This document shows positions 52,267 through 59,893 of a stretch of DNA of 64,000 nt, one piece after another. The notes under the pieces are model-generated. The model ran no database searches and was not told the origin of the DNA. It saw only the letters and a program-made list of their open reading frames with translations. Numbering within the stretch: the stretch's first letter is position 1; each line of letters begins with the position of its first letter. This DNA is from Streptomyces sp. PTY087I2 (GTDB lineage Bacteria > Actinomycetota > Actinomycetes > Streptomycetales > Streptomycetaceae), in NCBI RefSeq assembly GCF_001687325.1, contig NZ_LZRD01000013.1, forward strand, positions 124,001-188,000. The letters run 5' to 3'. The position numbers were made by a program, and so were the translations under genes.

Positions 52267-53466
52267 TCAGTTGGCGTTGAGGAGCTTCAGCTCCGGGTGG
52301 GCCGTGCCGCCCTCGATCGCGGTGGACGAGATGTGCGAGACGACGCGCTCGTCGACCGGGTCGTTGGCCGGGTCGTCGTGCACGACGAGGTGTTCGTACG
52401 TCGTGGCGCGCTGGGCGGGGACGCGGTCCGCCTTGCGGATCAGGTCGATGATCTCCAGCCGGTTGGAGCGGTGCTTGGCGCCGGCCGAGGAGACGACGTT
52501 CTCCTCCAGCATGATCGAGCCGAGGTCGTCCGCGCCGTAGTGCAGGGAGAGCTGGCCGACCTCCTTGCCGGTGGTCAGCCAGGAGCCCTGGATGTGGGCC
52601 ACGTTGTCGAGGAAGAGCCGGGCGATGGCGATCATCCGCAGGTACTCGAAGAGCGTGGCCTGCGTGCGGCCCTTCAGCTTGTTGTTCTCCGGCTGGTAGG
52701 TGTACGGGATGAAGGCGCGGAAGCCGCCCGTACGGTCCTGGACGTCCCGGATCATCCGCAGGTGCTCGATCCGCTCGGCGTTGGTCTCGCCGGTGCCCAT
52801 CAGCATGGTGGAGGTCGACTCGACCCCGAGGCCGTGCGCGATCTCCATGATCTCCAGCCAGCGCTCGCCGGACTCCTTGAGCGGGGCGATGGCGGTGCGC
52901 GGCCGGGCGGGCAGCAGCTCGGCGCCCGCGCCGGCGAAGGAGTCGAGCCCGGCGGCGTGGATGCGGCTGATGGCCTCCTCGGCGGAGACCTTCGAGATCC
53001 GGGCCATGTGCTCGATCTCGGAGGCGCCGAGCGAGTGGATGACCAGCTGCGGGTACGCCTTCTTGATCGCGGAGAAGTGCTCCTCGTAATACTCCACGCC
53101 GAAGTCCGGGTGGTGGCCGCCCTGGAACATGATCTGGGTGCCGCCCAGCTCCACGGTCTCCGCGCAGCGGCGCAGGATGTCGTCGAGGTCGCGGGTCCAG
53201 CCCTTGTCGGTGGCCTTGGGCGGGGCGTAGAAGGCGCAGAACTTGCAGGCCGTGACGCACACGTTGGTGTAGTTGATGTTGCGCTCGATGATGTACGTCG
53301 CGATGTGCTCCGTACCGGCGTAGCGGCGGCGGCGTACGGCGTCGGCGGCGGCGCCCAGCGCGTGCAGCGGCGCGGACCGGTAGAGGTCGAGCGCCTCCTC
53401 CGGGGTGATCCGACCGCCTTCGGCGGCTCGGTCGAGGACGGGCTGAAGGTCGGCCTTCTCGGTCAC
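52267..53466 (-). CDS. mqnC: Cyclic dehypoxanthinylfutalosine synthase
   Basis: This 399-residue radical SAM enzyme cyclises dehypoxanthinylfutalosine in the futalosine pathway to menaquinone. The radical SAM cluster motif is CVTACKFCAFY, with Cys at residues 70, 74 and 77. Other family stretches are ELGGTQIMFQGGHHPDFGVEYYE, SLGASEIEHM and SSTMLMGTGETNAERIEHL. The ATG at 53466 is 72 bases after the upstream kinase gene. Its neighbour mqnA lies upstream on the same strand. Confidence 0.96.
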   Translation of the reverse strand: MTEKADLQPVLDRAAEGGRITPEEALDLYRSAPLHALGAAADAVRRRRYAGTEHIATYIIERNINYTNVCVTACKFCAFYAPPKATDKGWTRDLDDILRRCAETVELGGTQIMFQGGHHPDFGVEYYEEHFSAIKKAYPQLVIHSLGASEIEHMARISKVSAEEAISRIHAAGLDSFAGAGAELLPARPRTAIAPLKESGERWLEIMEIAHGLGVESTSTMLMGTGETNAERIEHLRMIRDVQDRTGGFRAFIPYTYQPENNKLKGRTQATLFEYLRMIAIARLFLDNVAHIQGSWLTTGKEVGQLSLHYGADDLGSIMLEENVVSSAGAKHRSNRLEIIDLIRKADRVPAQRATTYEHLVVHDDPANDPVDERVVSHISSTAIEGGTAHPELKLLNAN

Positions 53467-53538
53467 CGGGCTGTCACCTTTCGGCGGTTTTGCTGACGAT
53501 CCACGGACCGATCCAGCGTACGCCAGCCCGGTGCGCCG

Positions 53539-55608
53539 TCAGCCGCCGGACCTGGTGAGCTTCCCGTACGGGAGACCGGCGCCGCGTTCCTTCGAGCGGT
53601 AGTCGAGGGTCCCGTCGTCGGCGAGCCGGAAGACGAGGTCGGCCTCGGTGGTGGTGCACAGGCCGGGGGTGCTGGGGCGGTCCGGGTCGGTGGTCTCGCG
53701 GATGTTCAGCTCCTTCGCGGTGCCGGAGGTGAGGGTGCCGACGCTGTTGCAGGTGACGGTGATGCCGAGCTGGGAGATGGTCGTGCTCATCCGGACGACC
53801 CGCTCGCCGCGCTTCCCGTCGGTGAAGACGGCGGTGAGCGTGCCGTGGGGCTCACCGGTCGTCTTCTCCGTGATCGGCCCCTTCCACGTGCCCACGTACG
53901 CCTTCGGCAGGGCGGCCGCCGGGGCCTCGCTCGCGTCGCCGTCGGACTCGGAGGGCGTCGGCTTCCCGGAGGCGGGCGGGGAGGCGGTGACGGTCGCGGC
54001 CGGCGGGTTGGCCGCGCTGTCGCTGCCCTGGTCGGCGTCGCCGCCCGGGAAGAGGCCGTCGAGCAGGCCCGTACCGATCGTGACGGCGGCGAGCGCGCCC
54101 GCCACGGCCAGGGCGACAGTGCAGCTGACCCGGCGGCCGCGGCGCTCGCCGGAGGTCTGCCGGTTCTCGGCGCTGACGGTGAGGGAGAGGCGGGGGTCGC
54201 CGCCGCGCTGCCCCGGCAGGCCGCTCGTGCCGTGGGTGCCGTGCGTGCCGTCGCCGCCCTGGCGGTAGGTCCCGGCGTGCGCCGGGAGCGGGGGTCCGGT
54301 GGGGGCGGACCTGGCGCGCGGAGGCAGCGGGGGCGGAGGAGGGGGCGGCGTCCCGTAGTCGTCCTGATCGTCCTGCGGATGCGGCGTCCCGTACGCGTCG
54401 TCCTGGGGGTGCGGCGCCCGGAACGGCACGTCCTGCGGCGCTTCCTGGGGGGTCTCCTGGGGCGCTTCCCGCAGGGCTTCCGCCGGATGGGGTGTCCGGT
54501 TCGGCGCTTCCTGTGAGGCTTCCCGTGGACGCGGTGTGCCGTACGCCGCTTCCTGCGGGTTCGGGACGGGCGGACCGAATTCGCCGGCCCGGCCCTGGGC
54601 GGCCTCCCCCGGCCGGGGCCTGGGGCCGGGCCCCGGCCCCGTGCCCGGCCCCATCCCCGCCCCCAGTGACGCGCTGCTGAACGGCACGGGCCCCGACTGC
54701 ACGGGCGCGTCCTGCGGTTCCAGGTCCAGCAGCGCCACCGCCGACCGGCTCACCTCGCGCACCAGCCGGCCCGGCAGCCAGCCGCCCGCCACCATCGCCG
54801 CCGCCCCGCCGGGAGCGAGCGCCCGGGCGAGGTCGGCCGGGGCGGGCCGGTCCGCCGGGTCCTTGGCGAGGCAGCCCGCGACCACCTCGCGCAGCTCGCC
54901 CTCCAGATCGCCCAGTTCGGGTTCCTCGTGGACCACCTTGTAGAGGAGGACGGCGGAGGAGTCGCCGGGGAAGGGGGCGGCGCCCGTCGCCGCGTACGCG
55001 AGGACCGCGCCCAGCGAGAAGACGTCGGCCGCGCCGGAGACGTCCCGGCCCCGGATCTGCTCGGGCGCCATGTAGCCGGGCGAGCCGACGGAGACCCCGG
55101 TGGAGGTGAGCGAGACGGTCGCGCCGAGGGCCCGGGCGATGCCGAAATCGATGAGGCGGGGGCCGTCGAGGGCGAGCAGCACGTTGGAGGGCTTCACATC
55201 GCGGTGGACGATGCCCTGCCCGTGGACGACGGCGAGCGCCTCGGCGAGGCCCGCGCCCAGGGTGCGTACCGCGTGCTCGGGCAGCGGTCCGTGCTCGGTG
55301 ATCGCCTGGGAGAGCGGGGGACCTGCGACGTAACCGGTGGCCACCCACGGCACCGGGGCGTCCGGATCGGCGTCCAGGACCGGGGCCGTCCACTGGGCGC
55401 CGATCCGCCGGGCGGACTCCACCTCGCGCCGGAACCGGGCCCGGAACTGCTCGTCGAGGGCGAAGTGGGGGTGGACCACCTTGACCGCGACCGTACGTCC
55501 GCCCGCGCTGCGGCCGAGATAGACCCGGCCCATACCGCCCGCGCCGAGCCTGCCGAGCAGCCGGTAGGCACCGATGGTGTGCGGTTCGCCCGCTTCCAGC
55601 GGCTGCAT
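53539..55608 (-). CDS. Membrane serine/threonine protein kinase (PknB-like layout)
   Basis: This 689-residue kinase has a catalytic domain at about residues 15-270 with LGAGGMGRVYLGRS, the lysine in VAVKVVH, HRDVKPSNVLL and IDFGIARA. A long Pro-rich linker (about 290-485) contains repeated units such as PHPQDD and EAPQETPQ. One membrane helix follows (VALAVAGALAAVTIGTGLL). The last 150 residues form an outside domain ending GKLTRSGG. It lies between mqnA and mqnC. Its ligand is unknown, and no functional link to menaquinone is shown. Confidence 0.92.
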   Translation of the reverse strand: MQPLEAGEPHTIGAYRLLGRLGAGGMGRVYLGRSAGGRTVAVKVVHPHFALDEQFRARFRREVESARRIGAQWTAPVLDADPDAPVPWVATGYVAGPPLSQAITEHGPLPEHAVRTLGAGLAEALAVVHGQGIVHRDVKPSNVLLALDGPRLIDFGIARALGATVSLTSTGVSVGSPGYMAPEQIRGRDVSGAADVFSLGAVLAYAATGAAPFPGDSSAVLLYKVVHEEPELGDLEGELREVVAGCLAKDPADRPAPADLARALAPGGAAAMVAGGWLPGRLVREVSRSAVALLDLEPQDAPVQSGPVPFSSASLGAGMGPGTGPGPGPRPRPGEAAQGRAGEFGPPVPNPQEAAYGTPRPREASQEAPNRTPHPAEALREAPQETPQEAPQDVPFRAPHPQDDAYGTPHPQDDQDDYGTPPPPPPPLPPRARSAPTGPPLPAHAGTYRQGGDGTHGTHGTSGLPGQRGGDPRLSLTVSAENRQTSGERRGRRVSCTVALAVAGALAAVTIGTGLLDGLFPGGDADQGSDSAANPPAATVTASPPASGKPTPSESDGDASEAPAAALPKAYVGTWKGPITEKTTGEPHGTLTAVFTDGKRGERVVRMSTTISQLGITVTCNSVGTLTSGTAKELNIRETTDPDRPSTPGLCTTTEADLVFRLADDGTLDYRSKERGAGLPYGKLTRSGG

Positions 55609-55860
55609 ATGGACTCCCCCTGTGAACCCTGTGATGCCTGCGGACGGTGAAACCGTGGACGGTAATCCCTGTTGGCCGGTCCGGACCCGGACCGAAGCCT
55701 AGGGGGCGCCACCGGCGCGGTCACCGGGAAACGGCCGGACCATTCCCCCTTCTCCGGTCAGGAGGGGATCTTTTCGCCCCGGGGAAAGGCGCGAATGTGT
55801 TGTTCCGCAGCCCACCATTCACTGCCCCGTACGCCTATCCGGCAGACCTCTCCGCGAAGG

Positions 55861-55883
55861 GGAAAGGGAATTCCCCTTTCCCG
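55861..55883 (-). terminator. Hairpin after mqnA
   Basis: GGGAAAGGG (55861-55869) and CCCTTTCCC (55875-55883) form a perfect 9-bp stem with a 5-base loop, 16 bases past the mqnA stop on the minus strand. It separates mqnA from the kinase gene. Confidence 0.6.
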
Positions 55884-55898
55884 GGTGGGCCACCGGCT

Positions 55899-56780
55899 TC
55901 AGACGCCGAGCAGCTCCACCCGGACGTCCGCCGGGTAGCCGGTGTCCGCGCCCGTGCGGCGGGCGAACTCGCGGACGCCGGCCAGCTGGTCCGGGCCGAA
56001 GCGGAAGTCGAGCGTCGTGAAGTACTGCTCCAGCACCGCCGCGTCGAAAGCCTCCCAGCGGGCCGCCTGCTCCGCGACCTTGGTGACCTCCTCCAGGGAG
56101 AGGTCCCGGGAGGCCAGGAATGCCTCGTGGACCTTGGCGGCCGTCTCGGGGTGCGCGGCGAGGAAGTCCTTGCGGGCCGCCCAGACGGCGAAGACGAACG
56201 GCAGCCCCGTCCACTCCTTCCACATCTGGCCCAGGTCGTGGACCTGGAGCCCGAGCCGGGGGGCGTCGTGGAGGTTGGCGCGCAGCGCGGCGTCGCCGAT
56301 CAGCACGGCGGCGTCCGCTTCCTGCATCATCAGGCCCAGATCGGGCGGGCAGGTGTAGTAGTCGGGCCGGACGCCGTACCGTTCGGCCAGCAGCAGCTGG
56401 GCCAGCCGCACCGAGGTGCGGGAGGTCGAGCCGAGCGCCACCCGGGCCCGGTCGAGCTGCTCCAGCGGGAGCTGGGAGACGATCACGCAGGACATGACGG
56501 GCCCGTCGCAGCCGACCGCGATGTCGGGGAAGGCCACCAGATCGTCGGCGTTGCGCAGGTACTCCACGAGGGTGACCGGGCCGATGTCCAGGTCTCCCCC
56601 GATCAGCTGCTCGCTGAGCCGCTCCGGGGTGTCCTTGGAGAGCTCCAGGTCGAGCAGGGTTCCCGTCCGCGCCAGGCCCCAGTAGAGGGGCAGGCAGTTC
56701 AGGAACTGGATGTGGCCGACGCGGGGCCGGCTGCGACGGTCGTCGTCGCCTTCGCGGGGGGAGACGGTTGAATTGTCCAC
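55899..56780 (-). CDS. mqnA: Chorismate dehydratase
   Basis: This 293-residue enzyme removes water from chorismate to give 3-enolpyruvylbenzoate, the first step of the futalosine route. It has the periplasmic-binding-protein fold of the family: RVGHIQFLNCLPLYWGLARTG near the start, DLDIGPVTLVEYLRNADDL, and DAALRANLHDAPRLGLQVHDLGQMWKEWTGLPFVFAVWAA. The GTG at 56780 is used. It is divergent from the cold-shock gene. With mqnC downstream, this shows the organism makes menaquinone through futalosine. Confidence 0.95.
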   Translation of the reverse strand: MDNSTVSPREGDDDRRSRPRVGHIQFLNCLPLYWGLARTGTLLDLELSKDTPERLSEQLIGGDLDIGPVTLVEYLRNADDLVAFPDIAVGCDGPVMSCVIVSQLPLEQLDRARVALGSTSRTSVRLAQLLLAERYGVRPDYYTCPPDLGLMMQEADAAVLIGDAALRANLHDAPRLGLQVHDLGQMWKEWTGLPFVFAVWAARKDFLAAHPETAAKVHEAFLASRDLSLEEVTKVAEQAARWEAFDAAVLEQYFTTLDFRFGPDQLAGVREFARRTGADTGYPADVRVELLGV

Positions 56781-56984
56781 ATCGCGAGGCTAGACCCGCA
56801 TCCGGCCACCGGCACCACCGGGGCCCGCGCACCCCCCTTTCACGGACCTCTCGCCGCACGCCCGGCGGGTCGCTCAAACCGTCGATCAAACCTTCGGGTG
56901 AAGTGATCTTTCCCTCTACCGCTCGCCGGAGACTGCGTGCTAGGCTCGCCCGCAAGTTGCAGTTTGGTTTCCCTTGCAGTACAG

Positions 56985-57012
56985 AGCCTGCGGAGCATGT
57001 AACCCGCAGGCT
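56985..57012 (+). promoter_or_regulatory. Hairpin in the cold-shock gene leader
   Basis: AGCCTGCGG (56985-56993) and CCGCAGGCT (57004-57012) form a perfect 9-bp stem with a 10-base loop, followed by TTTG. It lies 65-93 bases before the cold-shock start. The shape suits a terminator/attenuator or a temperature-responsive leader. A tentative -10 (TAGGCT) lies at 56941. Confidence 0.5.
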
Positions 57013-57077
57013 TTTGTAGTTTTCAGACTTGTTTGCAGGTTCTGGAGCAGGGCAACCCTTTGGCCCAAGGAGGGCTT

Positions 57078-57281
57078 ATGGCTACCGGAACCGTCAAGTG
57101 GTTCAACGCTGAAAAGGGCTTCGGCTTCATCGCCCAGGACGGCGGCGGCCCGGATGTCTTCGTTCACTACTCCGCGATCAACGCGTCCGGGTTCCGCTCC
57201 CTCGAGGAGAACCAGGTCGTGAACTTCGACGTCACTCAGGGACCCAAGGGTCCGCAGGCTGAGAACGTCACCCCGGCCTAG
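57078..57281 (+). CDS. Cold-shock domain protein (CspA family)
   Basis: This 67-residue protein is a single RNA-binding cold-shock domain. RNP1 is KGFGFIAQD and RNP2 is VFVHYSAI; it opens GTVKWFNAEKGFGFI. It binds single-stranded RNA and keeps it unfolded. The ATG at 57078 follows AAGGAGG by 5 bases. The 5' leader is about 120 bases and holds a 9-bp hairpin. A terminator follows. It is divergent from mqnA. Confidence 0.95.
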   Translation: MATGTVKWFNAEKGFGFIAQDGGGPDVFVHYSAINASGFRSLEENQVVNFDVTQGPKGPQAENVTPA

Positions 57282-57323
57282 TTGCCCGGGTCGGTCGATC
57301 GCGGCCGCACATAGCAGTACCCA

Positions 57324-57365
57324 AGGAGCCCCGCTCCCCCGCTTCGGCGGAGGAACGGGGCTCCT
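57324..57365 (+). terminator. Terminator of the cold-shock gene
   Basis: AGGAGCCCCG (57324-57333) and CGGGGCTCCT (57356-57365) form a 10-bp outer stem. Inside, CTCCCCCGC and GCGGAGGA pair around a TTCG tetraloop. It lies 42 bases past the stop. Confidence 0.8.
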
Positions 57366-57395
57366 GCCTGTATACGGTCCGGTCCCGCGCCGCGC

Positions 57396-57426
57396 TTGAC
57401 CTTGACCCCGTGTGAAGGGGTCCAGT
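57396..57426 (+). promoter_or_regulatory. MerR-type promoter/operator
   Basis: TTGACC (57396-57401) is a -35 box followed, after a 19-bp spacer, by TCCAGT (57421-57426). Long 19-bp spacers are characteristic of MerR-controlled promoters. The spacer holds TTGACCCC-N7-GGGGTCCA (57402-57424), an inverted repeat with one mismatch. It lies directly before the MerR-family gene, suggesting autoregulation and a very short leader. Confidence 0.68.
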
Positions 57427-57435
57427 GGAGCCATC

Positions 57436-58257
57436 ATGTTCACCATCGGAGACTTCGCCAGGTACGGGCGGGTGTCGCCCCGGATGCTGCGTCATTACGA
57501 CGCCATCGGGCTGCTGCGCCCGGCCCGCACCGACCCCGCCACCGGCTACCGCCTCTACGGCGCGGCCCAGCTCGCGCGGCTCAACCGGATCATCGCGCTC
57601 AAGGACCTCGGCTTCACGCTCCAGCAGGTGGGGGCGGTCCTGGACGAGCAGGTGGGCCCGGAGGAGCTGCGCGGGATGCTGCGGCTGCGCCGGGCGGAGC
57701 TGGCGGAGGCGGTGGCGGCCGCTTCGGAGCGGCTGGCCCGGGTCGAGGCGAGGCTCCGGTCGATCGAGAGCGAGGGGCGCATGCCTGCCGACGACGTCGT
57801 GATCAAGACCGTTCCGGCGGTCCGGGTGGCCGAGCTGACGGGGACGGCCGCGAGTTATCAGCCCGAGGACATCGGGCCGGTGATCGGCCCGATGTACGAG
57901 CGGCTCTTCCCGCTCCTGGAGGGCACGGGCGTCCGGCCCACCGGCCCCGGGATCGCCCGGTACGAGGACGAGCCCGGCGGCGGGATCGTCGTGCACGCCG
58001 GGGTGACCGTGGCGGCCCCGGTGGGCGCGGTCGGGGACACGGGGGTACGGGTGGTGGAGCTGCCGCCGTTCGAGGCGGCGACGATCGTGCACCGGGGCGC
58101 GATGGACGACGTACTGCCGGCGGCCAACACCCTGGCCCGCTGGCTGGAGGCCAACGGCTACCGCTCCACGGGGTACGCCCGGGAGGTCAGCCTGGAGTGC
58201 CCGCCGGACCGGGAGCAGTGGGTGACGGAGCTTCAGGAGCCGGTGGTGAAGGTCTGA
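57436..58257 (+). CDS. MerR family regulator with a GyrI-like effector domain
   Basis: This 273-residue regulator resembles BmrR/BltR. The MerR helix-turn-helix is residues 1-70 (MFTIGDFARYGRVSPRMLRHYDAIGLLRPARTD then GYRLYGAAQLARLNRIIALKDLGFTL). A coiled-coil linker follows (LAEAVAAASERLARVEARLRSIE). From about 125 to the end is a GyrI-like ligand-binding domain. Its own promoter has a MerR-type repeat. No adjacent efflux gene is present, so its target may be distant. Confidence 0.9.
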   Translation: MFTIGDFARYGRVSPRMLRHYDAIGLLRPARTDPATGYRLYGAAQLARLNRIIALKDLGFTLQQVGAVLDEQVGPEELRGMLRLRRAELAEAVAAASERLARVEARLRSIESEGRMPADDVVIKTVPAVRVAELTGTAASYQPEDIGPVIGPMYERLFPLLEGTGVRPTGPGIARYEDEPGGGIVVHAGVTVAAPVGAVGDTGVRVVELPPFEAATIVHRGAMDDVLPAANTLARWLEANGYRSTGYAREVSLECPPDREQWVTELQEPVVKV

Positions 58258-58347
58258 CGCGGCCGCCCGTACCGGGTGGGGCGGGGCCCCACCCCGTACG
58301 CCTAAGTGTGGTAACGAACCTCGCCCCTCCCCGTACGCCGGGCCGTC

Positions 58348-59580
58348 CTACGCCCCGCCCCCCGGCCCCGCCCAGAGCCCGTCCTCCGTGAGCCCCAGCA
58401 GTTCGATGGCGTTGCCGCGGACGATCCGGTCGACGACGTCCGGGGCGAGGTGGCCCATCTGCTCCTCGCCGACCTCGCGGGAGCGGGGCCAGGTGGAGTC
58501 GGAGTGCGGGTAGTCCGTCTCGTACAGGACGTTGCCGACACCGATCGCGTCGAGGTTCTTCAGCCCGAAGGCGTCGTCGAAGAAGCAGCCGTAGACGTGC
58601 TCGGCGAAGAGTTCGGACGGCGGGCGGTGGACCTTCTCGGCGACGCCGCCCCAGGCGCGGTTCTCCTCCCAGACCACGTCGGCGCGCTCCAGGATGTAGG
58701 GGATCCAGCCGATCTGCCCCTCCGCGTACATGATCTTGAGGTTGGGGAAGCGTTCGAACTTGCCGCTCATCAGCCAGTCGACCATCGAGAAGCAGCAGTT
58801 GGCGAAGGTGATGGTGGAGCCGACGGCGGGCGGGGCGTCGGCGGAGGTGGACGGCATCCGCGACGAGGAGCCGATGTGCATGGCGATGACGGTGCCGGTC
58901 TCGTCGCAGGCCGCGAGGAGCGGATCCCAGTCGTCCGCATGTATGGACGGAAGCCCGAGATGGGGAGGTATCTCGGAGAACGCGACGGCGCGCACGCCCC
59001 GCGCGGCATTGCGCCGTACCTCGGCGGCGGCGAGTTCGGCGTCCCACAGCGGGATGAGGGTGAGCGGGATGAGGCGGCCGTGCGCTTCGGGGCCGCACCA
59101 CTCCTCCACCATCCAGTCGTTGTACGCGCGTACGCCGAGGAGCCCCAGCTCGCGGTTCTTGGCCTCGGTGAACGTCTGCCCGCAGAAGCGCGGGAAGGTC
59201 GGGAAACAGAGCGCGGACTGGACGTGGTTGACGTCCATGTCGGCGAGCCGGTCGGGGACCGAGAAGGAGCCGGGGCGCATCTGCTCGTAGGTGATGATCT
59301 CCAGCTTGATCTCGTCCCTGTCGTAGCCGACGGCGGTGTCCAGGCGGGTGAGCGGCCGGTGCAGATCCTCGTACACCCACCAGTCGCCGACCGGCCCGTC
59401 GTCGCCTTTGGCACCCATGACGGGCGCGAACTTTCCCCCGAGGAAGGTCATTTCCTTCAGGGGCGCGCGGACGATACGCGGGCCGGAGTCGGCGTACCTG
59501 GACGGGAGCCGGTCCCGCCAGACATGAGCGGGCTCCACCGTGTGGTCGTCCACCGAGATGATCTTCGGGAAGGTCTCCAT
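58348..59580 (-). CDS. Amidohydrolase family protein (ACMSD-like TIM barrel)
   Basis: This 410-residue enzyme belongs to the amidohydrolase-2 group. Key features are ISVDDHTVEPAHVWRDRL near the start, VIAMHIGSSSRMPS (barrel histidine), MYAEGQIGWIPYILERADVVWEE and YETDYPHSDSTWP (final metal-site Asp). The family includes decarboxylases and hydrolases. The ATG at 59580 is used; a GTG at 59589 is also possible. No good ribosome site is seen, so the message may be leaderless. A TetR-type palindrome lies just upstream. The acyl-CoA ligase at the window end may belong to the same pathway. Confidence 0.88.
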   Translation of the reverse strand: METFPKIISVDDHTVEPAHVWRDRLPSRYADSGPRIVRAPLKEMTFLGGKFAPVMGAKGDDGPVGDWWVYEDLHRPLTRLDTAVGYDRDEIKLEIITYEQMRPGSFSVPDRLADMDVNHVQSALCFPTFPRFCGQTFTEAKNRELGLLGVRAYNDWMVEEWCGPEAHGRLIPLTLIPLWDAELAAAEVRRNAARGVRAVAFSEIPPHLGLPSIHADDWDPLLAACDETGTVIAMHIGSSSRMPSTSADAPPAVGSTITFANCCFSMVDWLMSGKFERFPNLKIMYAEGQIGWIPYILERADVVWEENRAWGGVAEKVHRPPSELFAEHVYGCFFDDAFGLKNLDAIGVGNVLYETDYPHSDSTWPRSREVGEEQMGHLAPDVVDRIVRGNAIELLGLTEDGLWAGPGGGA

Positions 59581-59601
59581 GTGTTCCACGGTAGCGCTGA
59601 T

Positions 59602-59616
59602 CTGACGAACCGTCAG
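59602..59616. promoter_or_regulatory. TetR-type palindromic operator
   Basis: CTGACGAACCGTCAG is a perfect inverted repeat of 6-bp arms around three bases, 22-36 bases upstream of the amidohydrolase start. Palindromes of the form TGACG-N3-CGTCA are common operators for TetR-family repressors of acyl-CoA and lipid catabolism genes. No regulator gene is adjacent. The rest of the 313-base gap to the AfsR-like gene holds no other gene. Confidence 0.55.
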
Positions 59617-59893
59617 CTTGCGTGCGGGCATTGACGTGGGACACGGCGGGTAGCGCGATGGGGAGCGTGCGACGGGGCGTGGTTCCCGAATCGTTGTCGA
59701 GGGCTTGTGCAGAGCGTCACCCACTGCTGACGAGTCCGCCCGAGACAAGGCAGACTGTTGAGCGCGATACCAGCGGTACCGCGCCATCCGGATGCACATC
59801 GCACTTCGGCGCACGGGGGACATTCGGGAGCGGCACCACCGGCAGGATCCGCAGACGAGCGGGTCCGGCAGGCGAGCAGGACAGGGGGCATCA

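Noticed and set aside
54380..54560. DNA repeat in the membrane kinase gene as a separate element
   Set aside because: The PHPQDD and EAPQE-type repeats are short and degenerate and fit a normal Pro-rich linker of actinomycete kinases.
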